From: Pseudomonadota bacterium
GTDB lineage: Bacteria; Pseudomonadota; Alphaproteobacteria; Micropepsales; Micropepsaceae
Reading direction: 5' to 3'
Assembly: GCA_021804785.1 (NCBI GenBank)
Contig: JAJZGY010000011.1
Span: 1-49,694, forward strand
DNA length: 49,694 nucleotides
Of the stretch, positions 27,367-36,120 are shown piece by piece (the first letter of the stretch is position 1; the number at the start of each line of letters is the position of its first letter). The translations under genes were made by a program, and so were the position numbers. The notes under the pieces are model-generated. The model worked only from the letters and a program-made list of their open reading frames with translations, ran no database searches and was not told the origin of the DNA.

Positions 27367-27390
27367 AAGCCTGCCTGAGGGCAGGCTTTT
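27367..27390 (+). terminator. Orphan intrinsic terminator between two kinase genes
   Basis: AAGCCTGCC (27367-27375) and GGCAGGCTT (27380-27388) pair perfectly over 9 bp around a 4-base loop, and the plus strand continues TT to make a TTTT end. It is orientated for a plus-strand transcript, but the gene to its left is on the minus strand. It could be an attenuator in the leader of the downstream kinase gene or the end of an unannotated small RNA. Confidence 0.55.
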
Positions 27391-27546
27391 GGCGGAAAGG
27401 CTTAACAAATGGTGATGAAGAAGTTTGGAAATTGCCAATCCCGGGCGGGGGGATTCAAGATTCGTTAATGATCTTGAGGAAAGTATTACCAGGGAGCGAC
27501 GCGCGTCGCGCTCGCCCGCTGAAGCGATCAAGGCAGGCTGTTACTC

Positions 27547-29274
27547 TTGGCCCAAAAGAGCACCCCAGCCCATCCAGACGAAGCCCCGGCGCGTCGTCGC
27601 TTTGTCATGCTTCAATCGATCAAAGCGTGCCTGGGATTGATCTTGGCGGCCTCCTACCTGGTATTTGTCGGGCCTCCCGACCTGCCCGTCTGGATCGTAT
27701 TTGGTGCGCTGGTGCTTCCGGGATGGTTTGCCCTGCTGGCCTATTCGGGTGTGCCACTTTCATTTTTGGAAAGTGCCAGCCTGGCAGGGTTTTCCGGGCT
27801 TATCGGGTATCTGGCGGCGTTGACCGGAGGGGTAAGCTCACCGCTCATCATCTGGCTGGTGCTAGTCCCGGCAGAAGCAGCTCTCGCCGGCGACAGGCCA
27901 ACTGTCATGCGCGCGGGCGTGTCTGCCGCGCTCGCGCTTGTCACTGTGGTGGCGGCTGAGGCCCTGGGCCTCCTGCCGGCATCTCGCCTGCATGTAGCGG
28001 CGCATTTGCCGGCCTGGCTCCTCTATGCAGTGCCGGCATTCGTTGCCATCGTCCAGGCGGCCTTTATTGCGGCAGCGGCCCAGGACCGCCAGCGTGAGGC
28101 TGACCTCGCAGCGGCCGAAGGCGCCGCGATGTATCGGTTTTTGGCTGACAATGCGATGGATCTCATCACCCGACACGCGGCAGATGGCCGTATCAGCTTC
28201 GCCAGCCCGGCAGCACGGAATCTTTTGGGTCGTGCGCCCGAGGCGCTGGTCGGCGAGGCAGCCACGGCGCTTGTCCATCCTGAGGATTTGAAGAGTCTAC
28301 AGGCCGCCTTTGTTGAACCCAGCTATTTCGGTCGAGCCGCGACGGCCGAGGTGCGCCAAAGACGTGCGGATGGCTCCTATTTGTGGACAGAAATACGCTG
28401 CCGGCCGGCGCCGCGGTCGGACGGTGAAGGTGTCGATATTGTCGCTGTCACACGTGATATTTCCGATCGCAAGGCCCATGAACGTGACCTCATCGATGCA
28501 CGCGATCTGGCCGAGCAGGCCAACCGGGCCAAGTCGGCCTTCCTCGCCAATATGAGCCATGAGCTGCGCACGCCGCTGAACGCGATTATCGGCTTCTCTG
28601 AAGTCATGACCCAGGAAATTTTCGGTCCGATCGGCGTCGCCCGCTACAGCGAATATGTTCGCCTGATCCATGAATCCGGTAATCACCTCCTGGAGCTCAT
28701 CAACGGCGTGCTCGATATGTCCAAGATCGAGGCTGGCAAGTTTGAACTCGCTGAGGAGGAATTTGCCCTGGATGACGTCGCCAGCCAGGCGCTTGCTTAC
28801 GTCAAGATCCAAGCTGATCGCAAAGGTGTGGCGCTGCGTATGGAGGTACCCGTGGCTTGCCAGCGGGTTTATGCGGATCGCCGTGCTGTGAAACAGATGC
28901 TGGTTAATCTGTTGAGCAATGGTGTCAAGTTCACACCGCGCGGTGGTTGCGTATCGCTCTATGCCAATCCCGTTTTGTCCGGGATCGAGCTTGCGGTGGT
29001 CGACACTGGAATTGGCATTGATACCGCAGATCTGGCGCGCCTGGGTCGTCCCTTCGAGCAGGCCGAAGGCACCCATGTGCGCACGCAGGAAGGCACGGGG
29101 CTCGGACTTGCGCTGGTCAAGGCGCTGGCAGCCATGCATGGCGGGCAGACCGTGATTGAATCCGAACTCGGAGTGGGAACGACGGTACGGCTAATTTTGC
29201 CACATGCCGATCCTGCGCCTGAAGGGGTCCAGCGGCTGCCCACCCGGCGCATGCGCAGGGGAGCGGCAGCCTGA
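27547..29274 (+). CDS. Multi-membrane PAS histidine kinase, DivJ-like
   Basis: This 575-residue kinase has five or six hydrophobic segments in residues 22-175, a PAS domain (about 193-310, LADNAMDLITRHAADG), HisKA with His338 (ANMSHELRTPLNAIIGFSEVM) and HATPase_c (about 440-560) with the N box MLVNLLSNGVKFTPRGG and DTGIGIDTADLARLG. The plan and the HELRTPLNAIIGFSEVM box are those of DivJ and PleC-type kinases that control the DivK phosphorelay in Caulobacter and rhizobia; the DivJ assignment is an inference. The start is uncertain: TTG at 27547 or ATG at 27607 (MLQSIKACLG). No response regulator lies next to it. Confidence 0.85.
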   Translation: MAQKSTPAHPDEAPARRRFVMLQSIKACLGLILAASYLVFVGPPDLPVWIVFGALVLPGWFALLAYSGVPLSFLESASLAGFSGLIGYLAALTGGVSSPLIIWLVLVPAEAALAGDRPTVMRAGVSAALALVTVVAAEALGLLPASRLHVAAHLPAWLLYAVPAFVAIVQAAFIAAAAQDRQREADLAAAEGAAMYRFLADNAMDLITRHAADGRISFASPAARNLLGRAPEALVGEAATALVHPEDLKSLQAAFVEPSYFGRAATAEVRQRRADGSYLWTEIRCRPAPRSDGEGVDIVAVTRDISDRKAHERDLIDARDLAEQANRAKSAFLANMSHELRTPLNAIIGFSEVMTQEIFGPIGVARYSEYVRLIHESGNHLLELINGVLDMSKIEAGKFELAEEEFALDDVASQALAYVKIQADRKGVALRMEVPVACQRVYADRRAVKQMLVNLLSNGVKFTPRGGCVSLYANPVLSGIELAVVDTGIGIDTADLARLGRPFEQAEGTHVRTQEGTGLGLALVKALAAMHGGQTVIESELGVGTTVRLILPHADPAPEGVQRLPTRRMRRGAAA

Positions 29275-29327
29275 GGTCGCCGCGTCGCCGGTAGCGCGAT
29301 GCAAGCACTTTGGATTAGGTTGTGTCC

Positions 29328-29882
29328 ATGAACCGGCTCCATGTGTGCGATGAAGCGGCGCGTCTTGGGCTGCATGGCCTTAATCGTCATCTGCTTGATT
29401 ATTGGCTAGCCCTTGCCGGTGATGGTTGCGTGCCGTCGCATTTGGCATTTGATCCCGTGCATGCCGGAAAAGCACTGCCCGGCTGCGCACGCTTTGAGGT
29501 CATCATTGGCAAGAAGGTGACGTGTCGCCTGGCGGGAACGGTTTTCCAGCTGGCGTTTGGTACCAATCTAGCAGGTGAAGACTGGCTCGGCAGAACCCTC
29601 ACAGCGCACCGACGTCAGCGGCTTATCAGGTTCAGTGCGGTTGCCCCGGGTGCGATCGGGGTCGCCAGACGAATGATACTTGGACGCGATCAAACGCGAC
29701 CGCAAGTCATAGAGGAGATACTTTTGCCGTTTGTACCCACTGATGGCGCAACCCCGGTCCTGGTGCATTCGAGCTGGCGGCCACAGGGGGAGGAATGGCC
29801 CGGCGTTGACGGTGCGGTCGGGCTCGCGCTGGCACGAGAGTTTCACCTGATCGAACTTGAAGTGCCATGCAACCGCGTCTGA
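29328..29882 (+). CDS. PAS_5-family protein
   Basis: This 184-residue protein matches the PAS_5 type common in alphaproteobacteria: HLLDYWLALAGDGCVPSHLAFDP at residues 21-43 (split), then LPGCARFEVI, the RLAGTVFQLAFGTNLAGEDWLG segment, and a closing PAS-like strand. No catalytic domain is attached. Such proteins may sense or adapt a partner, but the role is unknown. The start is ATG at 29328, with GTG at 29322 as an alternative. Its 3' end overlaps the DUF1491 gene by 16 bases, so translation is coupled. It follows the DivJ-like kinase gene after 53 bases. Confidence 0.75.
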   Translation: MNRLHVCDEAARLGLHGLNRHLLDYWLALAGDGCVPSHLAFDPVHAGKALPGCARFEVIIGKKVTCRLAGTVFQLAFGTNLAGEDWLGRTLTAHRRQRLIRFSAVAPGAIGVARRMILGRDQTRPQVIEEILLPFVPTDGATPVLVHSSWRPQGEEWPGVDGAVGLALAREFHLIELEVPCNRV

Positions 29883-30202
29883 AGCCCGGAATCTACGTAC
29901 GGGCGCTCATCCGCAGGGCGGAAGTCGCCGGGGCGGCGGGATATGTATTGCACAAGGGCTCTGAAGATGCCGGGGCAGTCATCATCAAGCTCTCGCCCCT
30001 GGATGGGACAACCACGCTTCTGGTTCAGGCACGGGCTGGTGCGGAAGGTGAGCTTGTCTGGATGCGCCCGCTCGGCGGACCTTGCGACGAGAAGACTGCA
30101 GCCGCCTTTGTCGAAAAACAGCGGCGGTTCGATCCGGACTTGTGGGTCGTCGAGATCGAGGACCGCCAGGGCCGAAGTTTTGTTGACGAAGCTATACTCT
30201 GA
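29867..30202 (+). CDS. DUF1491 family protein
   Basis: This 111-residue protein resembles the DUF1491 family by RLKPGIYVRALIRRAEVAG, the VLHKGSEDAGAVIIKL segment and the DLWVVEIEDRQGRSFVDEA ending. The function is unknown; the family is almost confined to alphaproteobacteria. It overlaps the PAS_5 gene by 16 bases. That overlap suggests they are expressed at a fixed ratio, though nothing in the sequence shows a physical interaction. Confidence 0.82.
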   Translation: MQPRLKPGIYVRALIRRAEVAGAAGYVLHKGSEDAGAVIIKLSPLDGTTTLLVQARAGAEGELVWMRPLGGPCDEKTAAAFVEKQRRFDPDLWVVEIEDRQGRSFVDEAIL

Positions 30203-30214
30203 CGGCCTGACCGC

Positions 30215-30400
30215 CTATAGGCCGCGTTGCAGTCTGGCTGCAGTCCGCCGTCCCACATGATCGGCAAACCTGCCGCTGTCGCGTATCACCTCCAGGCTCC
30301 AGTTGACGAGGTGTTGACTGTCGCCAAGACTGTAAGCCAACGCCAGAACTATAGTGATCCCGATCAAAAGCCCGCCAAAGGCGGCAGAGCGCTCGCCCAT
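30215..30400 (-). CDS. Small single-helix membrane protein
   Basis: This 61-residue protein has one hydrophobic helix (residues 9-27, GGLLIGITIVLALAYSLGD) with a short N-terminus and a basic C-terminal tail ending RRTAARLQRGL. A strong ribosome binding site, AAAAGGAGAAG, lies seven bases before the ATG at 30400, which supports this start over a longer frame to 30475. I do not recognise the family. It is convergent with the DUF1491 gene, 12 bases between the stops. Confidence 0.65.
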   Translation of the reverse strand: MGERSAAFGGLLIGITIVLALAYSLGDSQHLVNWSLEVIRDSGRFADHVGRRTAARLQRGL

Positions 30401-30668
30401 GTGATGCTTCTCCTTTTGCGCAAGGTCACGTGCGCCCCGCAAGCCTAGCGTCAATGTGTTAGCCGATTGCGCCAATCAGGTACGCAGCATGATTCAAATT
30501 TGATTTGGATGTGACGCAAGACGGGGAGGTGCCAGTGGCGGGCCCACGGAGTAGAGCCCAAGGTCCTGTGCCACTTGTGGCAGGCCAAGGAGGTTTCGGG
30601 GACCAGTTCACCTGACCGGATGCGCGGCAGTTGCTCTTCCGGCCTCTGCCTGCTAGAGGCACGCGTCT

Positions 30669-32255
30669 ATGAGCCAGCCCCCAGAGACCATTGCGACGCA
30701 GGCCGCGCGGCGGCGTACCTTCGCCATCATCTCGCACCCTGACGCGGGCAAGACCACCTTGACTGAGCATCTACTTTTGCTTGGTGGCGCGATCCACACG
30801 GCCGGCCAGGTCAAGGCACGCGGTGAAGCCAGACGGGCGCGTTCGGACTGGATGAAGATCGAACAAGAGCGCGGGATCTCGGTAACCAGTGCAGTGATGA
30901 CGTTCGAATATGGCGGGGCGATATTCAATCTGCTCGATACCCCTGGCCACGAGGATTTTTCAGAAGATACCTATCGTACGCTGACTGCAGCCGATTCCGC
31001 CGTGATGGTGATCGATGCGGCAAAGGGCATTGAGGCCCAGACCCGCAAGTTGTTTGAAGTCTGTCGTCTTCGTAACATTCCCATCATCACCTTCGTCAAT
31101 AAGATGGACAGGGAGGCGCGCGATACGATCGAACTGCTCGATGAAATCGCCGATCAGCTCCAACTTGACTGCGCGGCAATGAACTGGCCGGTGGGCATGG
31201 GACTCAACTTCCGTGGCATCTATGATATTGCAAGCGGAGAATTTGTTCCTTTTTCCAGTCGTGGCGATGAGCTGCCCCGTGTTGGCCACGATGCGGTCTC
31301 GTCAATGCTGACGGCAGAAGAGATCACACGCCTCAATGAGGACGTCGATCTGGTGCGCGGTGCCTCTGCCGAGTTTGATCTGGAGACCTATCTTGAGGGT
31401 CATCAGACCCCGGTCTTTTTCGGATCGGCATTGAAGAACTTTGGTGTGCGCGAACTGATCATGGCGCTCGCGCGCTATGCACCGCCACCAAGACCTCAGG
31501 CCACCAGCGCAAGCGAGATCGAACCTGGTCGGGATGAAGTGTCTGGTTTCGTATTCAAGGTCCAGGCAAACATGGATCCCAATCACCGCGACCGTGTAGC
31601 GTTTCTGCGCCTTGTCTCTGGCCGCTTTCGTCGTGGCATGAAGCTGCGTCAGTCGGGGAGTGGAAAGCAGATTGGCATCCATAACCCGATCCTGTTTTTT
31701 GCCAAGGAACGGGAAACCGTTGATGAGGCCTTTCCGGGCGACATCATTGGTATTCCCAATCATGGTGTACTGCGGGTTGGCGATACCCTGTCGGAAAGCG
31801 GCAAGATCCTTTTTACCGGCATCCCAAATTTCGCTCCGGAAATTCTACGGCGGGTGAGACTTTCCGATCCCATGAAGCAGAAACACCTGACCCGCGCGCT
31901 TGAAAGCCTGGCTGAAGAAGGCGTCACCCAGGTTTTTAAACCGATGCTTGGTGCACAGTGGGTGGTCGGTGTCGTCGGTGCTCTGCAGCTGGATGTGCTG
32001 CGCTCACGTCTGCGTGCGGAGTATGGGCTTGATGCCGAGCTCGAACCCTCTCCTTATGACACAGCACGCTGGATTACGGGTCCCGAGGAGGATCTGGAGA
32101 AGATCCTGTCAGCCTATCGAAATCAGATCGCGCAGGATCGTGACGGCGCGCTGGTCTTTCTCGCCAAAAGCGCTTGGGAAGTGGGCTATGTCGCCGACAA
32201 ATATAAGCGGATCGCATTTGCGCGGACGCGCGAACGCCATGAGATCCAGGCCTAG
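30669..32255 (+). CDS. prfC: Peptide chain release factor 3
   Basis: This 528-residue translational GTPase removes RF1 or RF2 from the ribosome after termination. The G motifs are all present: G1 ISHPDAGKTTLTE (from residue 21), G2 in ERGISVTSAVM, G3 DTPGHEDF and G4 NKMDRE. Domains II and III follow, with the FGSALKNFGVRELI, RDRVAFLRLVSGRFRRGMKL and PSPYDTARWI signatures of RF3 rather than EF-G. The length is normal. A 268-bp non-coding region precedes it, and its stop codon overlaps a perfect hairpin. Confidence 0.96.
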   Translation: MSQPPETIATQAARRRTFAIISHPDAGKTTLTEHLLLLGGAIHTAGQVKARGEARRARSDWMKIEQERGISVTSAVMTFEYGGAIFNLLDTPGHEDFSEDTYRTLTAADSAVMVIDAAKGIEAQTRKLFEVCRLRNIPIITFVNKMDREARDTIELLDEIADQLQLDCAAMNWPVGMGLNFRGIYDIASGEFVPFSSRGDELPRVGHDAVSSMLTAEEITRLNEDVDLVRGASAEFDLETYLEGHQTPVFFGSALKNFGVRELIMALARYAPPPRPQATSASEIEPGRDEVSGFVFKVQANMDPNHRDRVAFLRLVSGRFRRGMKLRQSGSGKQIGIHNPILFFAKERETVDEAFPGDIIGIPNHGVLRVGDTLSESGKILFTGIPNFAPEILRRVRLSDPMKQKHLTRALESLAEEGVTQVFKPMLGAQWVVGVVGALQLDVLRSRLRAEYGLDAELEPSPYDTARWITGPEEDLEKILSAYRNQIAQDRDGALVFLAKSAWEVGYVADKYKRIAFARTRERHEIQA

Positions 32256-32268
32256 GCTGGCAGCCTAG
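32252..32268 (+). terminator. Candidate hairpin at the prfC stop codon
   Basis: CTAGGCT (32252-32258) and AGCCTAG (32262-32268) are perfect reverse complements with a GGC loop, and include part of the prfC stop codon. No T run follows. It may end or stabilise the prfC transcript. Confidence 0.35.
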
Positions 32269-32357
32269 AGGCTTGAACAGGTCTGCTTTCAGGGACTGAT
32301 CAGTCGGCAGTTGCGCGCGTCGGCAGGCCACTCACCAACTGCAGGATCTGGGATGAC

Positions 32358-33524
32358 TTAGTTGCCGACAATGGCCCAGTGATCCGGGAAAAAGCCATTG
32401 AAGCTTGTTCGCACAGCCACCGAATAGGCACCAATGTTGTCAAACACGATGAAGTCGCCGGCCTTGATCGTCTGCGGCAGAGTGATCGGGCGCGGCAGCA
32501 CATCCAAGGTGTCGCAGGTGGGGCCATACACGCGAAACGCCGTACCTTGAGTGTCGCGCTCCCGCACCCGTCCCGCAGTATCGATGCTGAAGACACGCAC
32601 AGGATAATCTGCGCTCCACCCAGGCAGGGTCAATTCGTCAAAGGAGCCATAGGTTCCATCGTTTATGTATATCGTTTCACCTTTGCGCAAGATGACCTGA
32701 GTGATGAGAGATACACCTTCAGCCGTCAGTGCACGGCCTGGTTCACACAGCACCGGGATGGGCTGTGGCAGGGTAGCGAGCGCTTCGCGGATGGTGTCGA
32801 AGTACCAGTGATAGGGCGGCACATCATTGTTGCTGTAGGGACCCGGAAAGCCGCCGCCGATATCAAGGGCCTCGATTCTAATCCCTGCCAGGGTCGCGGT
32901 CCGACGCGCCATTTCGATGGCCTGGGCATAGGAAAACGGTGACAGGCATTGTGAGCCGACATGGAATGTGAGGGCGGGTCTTGCCCCGGCGTCGACAACG
33001 CGGCGGAGCAGGCGCGCGGACTCCTGCGGCGGTGTCCCGAATTTACTCGAAAGCTCCAGCACCGCCCCGCCCAGAGGTGTAGCGATACGTACGAAAATAC
33101 GCAGGCGTTTGGGATCTCCGGTTTCGGACAGGAGCTTGTCGAGTTCAAAATCGCAGTCGACGACATAATCCGTTACGCCAAAGCGATGAAAGGCATCTCT
33201 TGCCGCACCGGGCAGACGCACAGGAGCCATAAAATGACAATGAGCGTCAGGAAAGCGCGCTTTGATCAGCTCGACTTCACGCAGTGAGGCCGTATCGAAG
33301 TGGCGGATCCCTGCGGCCCAGACCAGGTCAAGAACCTGGGGGGCGGGGTTGGCCTTCACCGCATAAAGCGCGTCGCCAGGAAAACTGTCCAGGAAGCGCC
33401 GGGCCGCAATGCGGAACTTTTCCGGGTACAGCACATAGACTGGTTCAACCGGGGCCTGAGCAATGATATCCCTGATCGAGGCGAAGGCCAAGATCGGCTC
33501 GCCATGCACGGGCTGCACAGTCAT
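32358..33524 (-). CDS. Ornithine/lysine decarboxylase, type III fold
   Basis: This 388-residue PLP enzyme of the alanine-racemase fold makes putrescine from ornithine (or cadaverine from lysine). The PLP lysine is K57 in DALYAVKANPAP. HFDTASLREVELI and GGGFPGPYSNNDVPP bind phosphate and substrate, and the catalytic Cys is near residue 337 in GPTCDTLDVLP, the CDxxD motif of eukaryote-type decarboxylases. Specificity is not fixed from sequence. The start at 33524 has a GGAGGGG ribosome binding site, which lies in a hairpin (see next entry). It is divergent from ccmE. Confidence 0.92.
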   Translation of the reverse strand: MTVQPVHGEPILAFASIRDIIAQAPVEPVYVLYPEKFRIAARRFLDSFPGDALYAVKANPAPQVLDLVWAAGIRHFDTASLREVELIKARFPDAHCHFMAPVRLPGAARDAFHRFGVTDYVVDCDFELDKLLSETGDPKRLRIFVRIATPLGGAVLELSSKFGTPPQESARLLRRVVDAGARPALTFHVGSQCLSPFSYAQAIEMARRTATLAGIRIEALDIGGGFPGPYSNNDVPPYHWYFDTIREALATLPQPIPVLCEPGRALTAEGVSLITQVILRKGETIYINDGTYGSFDELTLPGWSADYPVRVFSIDTAGRVRERDTQGTAFRVYGPTCDTLDVLPRPITLPQTIKAGDFIVFDNIGAYSVAVRTSFNGFFPDHWAIVGN

Positions 33525-33581
33525 GCACGCCCCTCCTGAAGGGGAAATGTCCCGGCCCCACATAGGGGCGACAGGCCCGGG
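33525..33581 (-). promoter_or_regulatory. Hairpin-rich leader of the decarboxylase gene
   Basis: Between the start codon and 33581 the minus-strand RNA can form two hairpins. One has CCCCT and AGGGG arms (33530-33534 with 33540-33544) and includes the Shine-Dalgarno sequence. The other has GCCCC and GGGGC arms (33555-33559 with 33565-33569), with CCCGG and CCGGG (33551-33555 with 33577-33581) able to extend it. A structured leader before a polyamine gene would fit translational control, and a speF leader is known from alphaproteobacteria. I cannot confirm identity. Confidence 0.4.
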
Positions 33582-33643
33582 GGTCAAGACGCAAGTCCCC
33601 TGCCTCTTGTCATCTTGCGGTCATGACTGCGACCTTGGTCCGC

Positions 33644-33673
33644 TTGGAGAGCGGCGGTATTAGATCCTATACT
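33644..33673 (+). promoter_or_regulatory. Probable sigma-70 promoter of ccmE
   Basis: TTGGAG (33644-33649) and TATACT (33668-33673) are separated by 18 bases, with a good -10 and a partial -35. The start of transcription would fall near 33680, 30 bases before the ccmE start. It is the only good match in the divergent region. Confidence 0.45.
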
Positions 33674-33709
33674 TGCCAAGAGTTGCGTGGCCAGCGAGAG
33701 GTTCCGCTT

Positions 33710-34186
33710 ATGAATGTCAAAAAACGCCGTCGCCTGGCTTTCGCGGTGGCGCTTCTGGTCGCTGCCAGCGGTGGCACGTGGCTGGTTCTGAATGCCCTCG
33801 GTCCCAACGTGCTGTACTTTTACAGTCCGAGCGAAATCCAGAAGGAGCATGTGCGACCTGGCGTGGACTTTCGTATTGGCGGGCTTGTCGCCCGCGGCAG
33901 CGTCATCCACGGCAAGGGTGCAGCGGTCACGTTCAAGGTGACCGATGGCAAGGCGACGGTTCCGGTAAACTTTGATGGTGTGCTTCCGGATCTGTTCCGT
34001 CAGGGTCAGGGCATCGTCGCCATTGGCAAGCTCAATGACAGCGGTACCTTCATTGCCAGCCAGGTCCTGGCCAAACACGATGCACGTTATATGCCGCCAG
34101 AAGTGGAAGCCGCGCTGAAGAAGACCGGGCGCTGGCGCGCGTATGCCGATCCCAACGGTATGATCAAGGCAAAGGCTGGCTTATGA
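33710..34186 (+). CDS. ccmE: Cytochrome c maturation heme chaperone CcmE
   Basis: This 158-residue periplasmic protein receives heme and carries it to CcmF for attachment to apocytochrome c. A single N-terminal membrane anchor (residues 9-28) follows a run of Lys and Arg. An OB-fold domain follows, and the heme-binding histidine is H123, with Y127 of the HxxxY motif in LAKHDARYMPPEV. The start at 33710 has a GAGAGG ribosome binding site and is typical for the family. The stop overlaps the ccmF start by four bases. No ccmI precedes it. Confidence 0.95.
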   Translation: MNVKKRRRLAFAVALLVAASGGTWLVLNALGPNVLYFYSPSEIQKEHVRPGVDFRIGGLVARGSVIHGKGAAVTFKVTDGKATVPVNFDGVLPDLFRQGQGIVAIGKLNDSGTFIASQVLAKHDARYMPPEVEAALKKTGRWRAYADPNGMIKAKAGL

Positions 34187-36120
34187 CAGGTGAACTTGGA
34201 CAACTGGCGCTGACGCTCAGCATGGCGCTCGCACTGGTGCAGTCAATCTCTGGCCTTGTTGGGGCACGTCCCAATGCCGTGCGCGCTCGCGCGATGGCCT
34301 CGGGAGCGGCGCTGGGTTTCTTTGTTTTTATCGCGCTGGCTTTCGGCTGTCTGACTTACGCCGCCGTGACCAATGATTTTTCTCTCTTGAACATTGCGCA
34401 GAACTCGGCGGTGAATAAGCCGTTGCTCTACAAAATTACCGGTGTTTGGGGCGATCACGAAGGTTCCATGCTGCTGTGGCTGCTGGTCCTCGGCATTTTT
34501 ACTGCGGCCATGACCGTGCTGCAGCGTGGGGGAGAGCGGCTGACCAGTGCCGCTCTTGGCGTTCAGGGGCTGCTCGCTCTGGCGTTTGCCGTCTTCACCC
34601 TTTTCACCTCAAATCCCTTCCTTCGCCTTGATCCACCGCCGTTTCAGGGCAATGGCCTCAATCCCCTCCTGCAGGATCCCGGCCTCGCCCTGCATCCGCC
34701 CATGCTGTACATCGGCTATGTGGGCCTGTCGGCCACGTTTTCCTATGCGGCTGCAGCACTGATTACCAAGCTCGCGGACGCGGCTTGGGCAAGGGCGGCG
34801 CGGCCGTTCATGCTGGCCGCGTGGATTGCACTGACCCTGGGCATCACGTTGGGAAGCTGGTGGGCTTATTATGAACTGGGATGGGGTGGCTTCTGGTTCT
34901 GGGATCCGGTGGAAAATGCGGCCTTGATGCCGTGGCTCCTGGCTACTGCACTGCTGCATTCGGCGCTTGCCACCGAGCGCACCGGAGCTTTCAAGACCTG
35001 GACTTTGCTGCTGGCGATCGGAGGGTTTTCGCTCAGCCTGATCGGCACTTTCTTGGTACGTTCAGGAATCCTGTCCTCGGTTCATTCATTTGCCACCGAT
35101 CCGGAACGCGGTTCCTACATTCTCATGATGCTGGTGCTGGCAATCGGTGGGGCATTGGCTCTCTTTGCCTGGCGTGCGCCGCAAATGGAGGGTGGTGCGG
35201 AATTTGAAGCGGCAAGCCGGGACACCACGCTGCTCATCAACAATGTCTTCCTGGTCGCGGCAACTGCGACGGTATTCATTGGAACGCTCTACCCCCTGGC
35301 ATTGCAAGCCTACAATGGCGCCAAGATCAGTGTGGGGCCGCCTTATTACGCCATTACCTTTGCGCCCATCTTTGTGGCCATGATGGCATTGCTACCATTT
35401 GGTCCGCGTCTGGGCTGGCGCCGGGGCAATTTGCGTGAAGCTGTGCGTACCCTCTTGCCAGCGATGGCGATGGCCGGTGTTGCCTTTGTCGTAGTGCTGG
35501 TGATGGTGGCGCCGCGCTCGGTGGCGGCAGCGGGAGCTTTTGCGCTCGCCGTTTGGGTCATGTGCTCAAGTGTGCTGGATCTTGTGAAGGCCCGGCCTAT
35601 CCGCGCGCTGCCATTGGCGCGGTGGGCATCTGTTCTGGCACATTTTGGACTTGGCGTGACGCTGATCGGGATCACGGGGACCACGGTATGGCGGGTGAGC
35701 GCCCTTGAGGTGCTTGGTCCGGGCCAGTCGATGAAGGTCGGCGGATATACCTTGACGCTCAAACGTGTCGAGCGGGTCAGGGGAGACAATTTCGTGGCAG
35801 AGCGAGCGATTGTGGATGTTAGCAGGGGGGGGAGCCACATCGCGACGATGGGACCGGAACAGCGCAACTTTCCGCTTCAGAGGGTAGCAACCTCCGACAC
35901 CGCCATCAGAACCACGGGATTGTCGGACCTTTATCTCGCTCTTGGTGATCCGCGCAGCGGTGGGCGCTGGACTTTGCGGGCCTATGAAAATCCTCTGGCG
36001 CCGTGGATCTGGTTCGGTGGCGGTTTCATGGCATTGGGTGGACTTGCGAGCCTGGCTACGCGGCTGCGGAGGCGCGCGACGGTTGCGATGACCGAAGCCC
36101 AGGGAGTGCCGGCGGAATGA
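34183..36120 (+). CDS. ccmF: Heme lyase subunit CcmF
   Basis: This 645-residue polytopic inner-membrane protein forms the cytochrome c synthetase complex with CcmH (and CcmI). It has more than ten hydrophobic segments, the WWD-type heme-handling motif GWGGFWFWDPVENAALMPW (from about residue 232), and conserved periplasmic histidines such as that in LHPPMLYIGYVG (about 170). A C-terminal periplasmic domain (about 510-600) precedes the last helix. It overlaps ccmE and ccmH by four bases each, so the three are translationally coupled. Confidence 0.95.
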   Translation: MTGELGQLALTLSMALALVQSISGLVGARPNAVRARAMASGAALGFFVFIALAFGCLTYAAVTNDFSLLNIAQNSAVNKPLLYKITGVWGDHEGSMLLWLLVLGIFTAAMTVLQRGGERLTSAALGVQGLLALAFAVFTLFTSNPFLRLDPPPFQGNGLNPLLQDPGLALHPPMLYIGYVGLSATFSYAAAALITKLADAAWARAARPFMLAAWIALTLGITLGSWWAYYELGWGGFWFWDPVENAALMPWLLATALLHSALATERTGAFKTWTLLLAIGGFSLSLIGTFLVRSGILSSVHSFATDPERGSYILMMLVLAIGGALALFAWRAPQMEGGAEFEAASRDTTLLINNVFLVAATATVFIGTLYPLALQAYNGAKISVGPPYYAITFAPIFVAMMALLPFGPRLGWRRGNLREAVRTLLPAMAMAGVAFVVVLVMVAPRSVAAAGAFALAVWVMCSSVLDLVKARPIRALPLARWASVLAHFGLGVTLIGITGTTVWRVSALEVLGPGQSMKVGGYTLTLKRVERVRGDNFVAERAIVDVSRGGSHIATMGPEQRNFPLQRVATSDTAIRTTGLSDLYLALGDPRSGGRWTLRAYENPLAPWIWFGGGFMALGGLASLATRLRRRATVAMTEAQGVPAE

